Below, one piece after another: positions 61,967-64,000 of a DNA stretch of 64,000 nucleotides. Position 1 is the stretch's first letter; each line of letters starts with the position of its first letter. Below the pieces are notes generated by a model. The model searched no databases. It saw only the letters and a program-made list of their open reading frames with translations, and had not been told where the DNA came from. The DNA comes from Anaspis maculata. Taxonomy: Eukaryota; Arthropoda; Insecta; Coleoptera; Scraptiidae. The stretch spans positions 50,769,257 to 50,833,256 of the forward strand of contig OX421965.1 in assembly GCA_949128115.1 (NCBI GenBank), given 5' to 3'. The position numbers and the translations under genes are program-made.

Positions 61967-63309
61967 TCGATTGTGTCTGACTCTGCCAGCAAAACCCTAT
62001 TGAAGACAAAAGACACAATCCATTCTACAGCCTTCAGAATCTGCACTGCGACTTTTCGAACCAGCCCAGTCATAAGCATCATCAATATAACAGGAGAACT
62101 ACCACTTAAGTACAGACGACAACAACAGTCCCTTTCATATGCAGCCCGCATTCAGTCAAATGCAATCAACCCAACCCACAGATTTAGCTTTGCAAGAAGT
62201 TTTCAAAGAACCTTCATGAAGAGCAATGCAAAACCCTTCTACATAAAACTCGACGATCTTCTACAAAACCTGAACTTCACCGTTCCAAAGACGATAACAG
62301 CACCTCAAATGACTCTCTCACCCTGACTTTTCCGCCACCCACGTACCATACTTGATCTTGAAAAATTTCCTCAATCTGAAGTGAGCCCTCTAACTATCCA
62401 AAACAAATTTGAAAATATATGTGAGCAGTTACAAACACCAATGCGAATTATATACACAGACGCGTCTAAAAGTGAAACGGGAGTCGGGTGTGCAGTGAAT
62501 GTAGACTTGACAGACCCAGTGACCTTGACCATCCAACTATCAAGAATGTGGACTACCTTCAGTGCGGAACTTTTACGCAATACTGCAATCTATGAATAAA
62601 ACACCTCGCCAACATCACTGGTGCTCGGGAAGTAGCGGGCGCACCAGCCACCGTCCAAGGATGCCGCAACGCCATCATCTGTACGGACTCTCTGAGTTCA
62701 ATCCGGCAAATCAATCAGCTATACCCGATGAATCCCATAGTCCAAGAAATCCAACAACACATCACGACGCTGCAGAACCCTGGCACAGAGACTACCCTCT
62801 TCTGGACTGGACAGCATCCCATGTCGGAATAATTGGAAATGAGCTTGCGGACCATTAAGCATCCATCGCAGCAAACACCCCTCTGGCTCCGATAGAAAAT
62901 AAAGCCACCGGTCAAGACATTGTAAGGTACTTGAGAACACTCGTTGGCGCACAATGGGAGCAGAGTTGGCAAAGGCAGCACACAATGTTCAACAGGGTAA
63001 AATCAAAAGTAAAGACATGGATCGATGGATCCCAAGAATACCGTCCAGAAAAATGCCAAGTGGTCCTTACTCGACTCAGGTTTATTAGGACATACCAGAT
63101 TCACACACCAACACCTTATTTGTCGATCAGACCCACCGGTATGTGAGAGCTGTCAGGGACCGTTGTCGGTGGCGCACATCCTGGTGAGATGTATACTCGA
63201 GGACCAAATTAGTGCCGAAAATCTTAAGGTAGCATTGAGTGGAAGCCTCGAAGAAGATGAAGAACTCATTACACTACTACAGCAAAGAGGACTGTTTGAC
63301 CTGATTTAG
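61967..63309 (+). pseudogene. Non-LTR retrotransposon, RT C-terminus, RNase H and zinc knuckle (downstream half)
   Basis: This continues the reading interrupted at 54242. Landmarks in order: the RT thumb-like FRTSPVISI and LPLKYRRQQQSLSYAARI; RNase H with IYTDASKSETGVG (about 62452), FSAEL, ICTDSLSS and SHVGIIGNELAD (about 62820); then GHTRFTHQHLICRSDPP and a C-terminal CX2CX7HX4C knuckle (CESC at 63142). The ORF ends at TAG 63307. The RNase H plus this knuckle suggests the I/Jockey superfamily. Decay: TGA at 62324 (Trp expected), TAA at 62856, and frame changes near 62570-62605, 62810 and 63085. It encodes no working protein. Confidence 0.88.
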
Positions 63310-63390
63310 TTTACTCACAAGCTATCGAATGTAATTTTTTGTTGAATGCTAATAGCCTTTTGGGTTGATGCAAAATGAAGGAAAAAAAAA
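63310..63390 (+). other. Probable 3' UTR and A-tail of the non-LTR element
   Basis: AT-rich sequence after the ORF stop ends in an A9 run (63382-63390), a plausible remnant of the retrotransposition tail. No matching target-site duplication was identified, so the end is provisional. Confidence 0.4.
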
Positions 63391-64000
63391 CGTAAATTTT
63401 CTACACGAATAAAAGAACATATCACTCTCCTCAACCAGGATAATTGGGATGTACCATTCGTACATTTGCACGCAAGTACATCGACACTGTGAAGTTTCCT
63501 GCATCATTGAAGTTCCTTCCTTAGATAAGTAGTTCTTGAGCAAATAATTGAAAACTCTGTTTTTACATTGTATTTTTGAGGGTCTGTAACTTCCTTAGGA
63601 AGCACTTGAGGAACACATGAAGAGAAACTCACTTTTCGACTTATATTTTGAGAGGAATCACCTCTCAAAGTTTTATGCAAGGTCATCACTTCACATTTTG
63701 AAAGCCATCAAAACTGATGCTATATTGTGTCTGAATGGTCAGGTCGAATTCCGGAATTTCAGGGTCTCTACGTCTGTTCTTAGTTCTATTGACGATCAGC
63801 CTTTTGTTTGACCATTTTTTACCACTTCAGTTGATTATCACCGACATACCCAATTCGACTAATCAGAACAACGGAGTAAGACCCACACCCAGAATCAGTT
63901 TAAACTATTGATTATTGCACACTAGCAGGTGATAAATGCACACTAGGTAAATAAGCACCGGATTGAAATATTTTCGGGCCCACGACTAATATGAAATTGA
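63391..64000. other. Unassigned AT-rich sequence at the right edge
   Basis: No supported coding region, RNA gene or known transposon. The short open frames here (for example the one ending at 63811) have no recognisable motifs. The only structure is the hairpin at 63647-63669. Confidence 0.6.
63647..63669. repeat. Perfect 9-bp hairpin
   Basis: TTTGAGAGG and CCTCTCAAA are separated by AATCA. It is isolated, and nothing around it identifies a function. Confidence 0.6.

Overview
The window is eukaryotic DNA, most likely from an insect. Three things point there: an errantivirus-type (gypsy/17.6-like) LTR retrotransposon with env and a tRNA-Ser primer site, an I/Jockey-type non-LTR retrotransposon, and a long satellite with no CpG depletion. 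I cannot assign an order or species. No host single-copy gene could be supported.

Layout: (1) 1-53218 is one uninterrupted head-to-tail satellite array with a 172-bp monomer, about 309 copies, continuing beyond the left edge. It is not a simple array. Blocks of 3 to about 36 monomers carrying the same order of diagnostic variants recur at offsets that are multiples of 172 bp. The last four monomers before the right edge are the most divergent. (2) 53219-53795 is non-satellite flank with a tRNA-like (SINE-head-like) segment on the minus strand. (3) 53796-54242 and 61967-63309 (tail to about 63390) are the two halves of one decayed non-LTR retrotransposon: RT fragment, RNase H, C-terminal zinc knuckle. 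(4) 54243-61962 is a 7.72-kb LTR retrotransposon inserted into that element, flanked by a 4-bp TGGA duplication. (5) 63391-64000 is unassigned AT-rich sequence.

The LTR element is complete in layout: LTR, primer site, splice donor, gag, a UUUUUUA -1 frameshift site, pol (protease, RT, RNase H, macrodomain, integrase), env, short purine tract, LTR. Gag is open. Pol has a nonsense codon and a frameshift in the integrase region, env has a frameshift, and the LTRs differ at about six sites, so this copy is inactive. The most striking feature is a TARG1/OARD1-like macrodomain (ADP-ribose hydrolase family) between RNase H and integrase, with both catalytic residues kept at the same spacing as in the cellular enzyme. 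A second point is a short hydrophobic ORF ending at the splice donor upstream of gag. It is in phase with the best acceptor before env, suggesting that the Env signal peptide is encoded in a separate leader exon.
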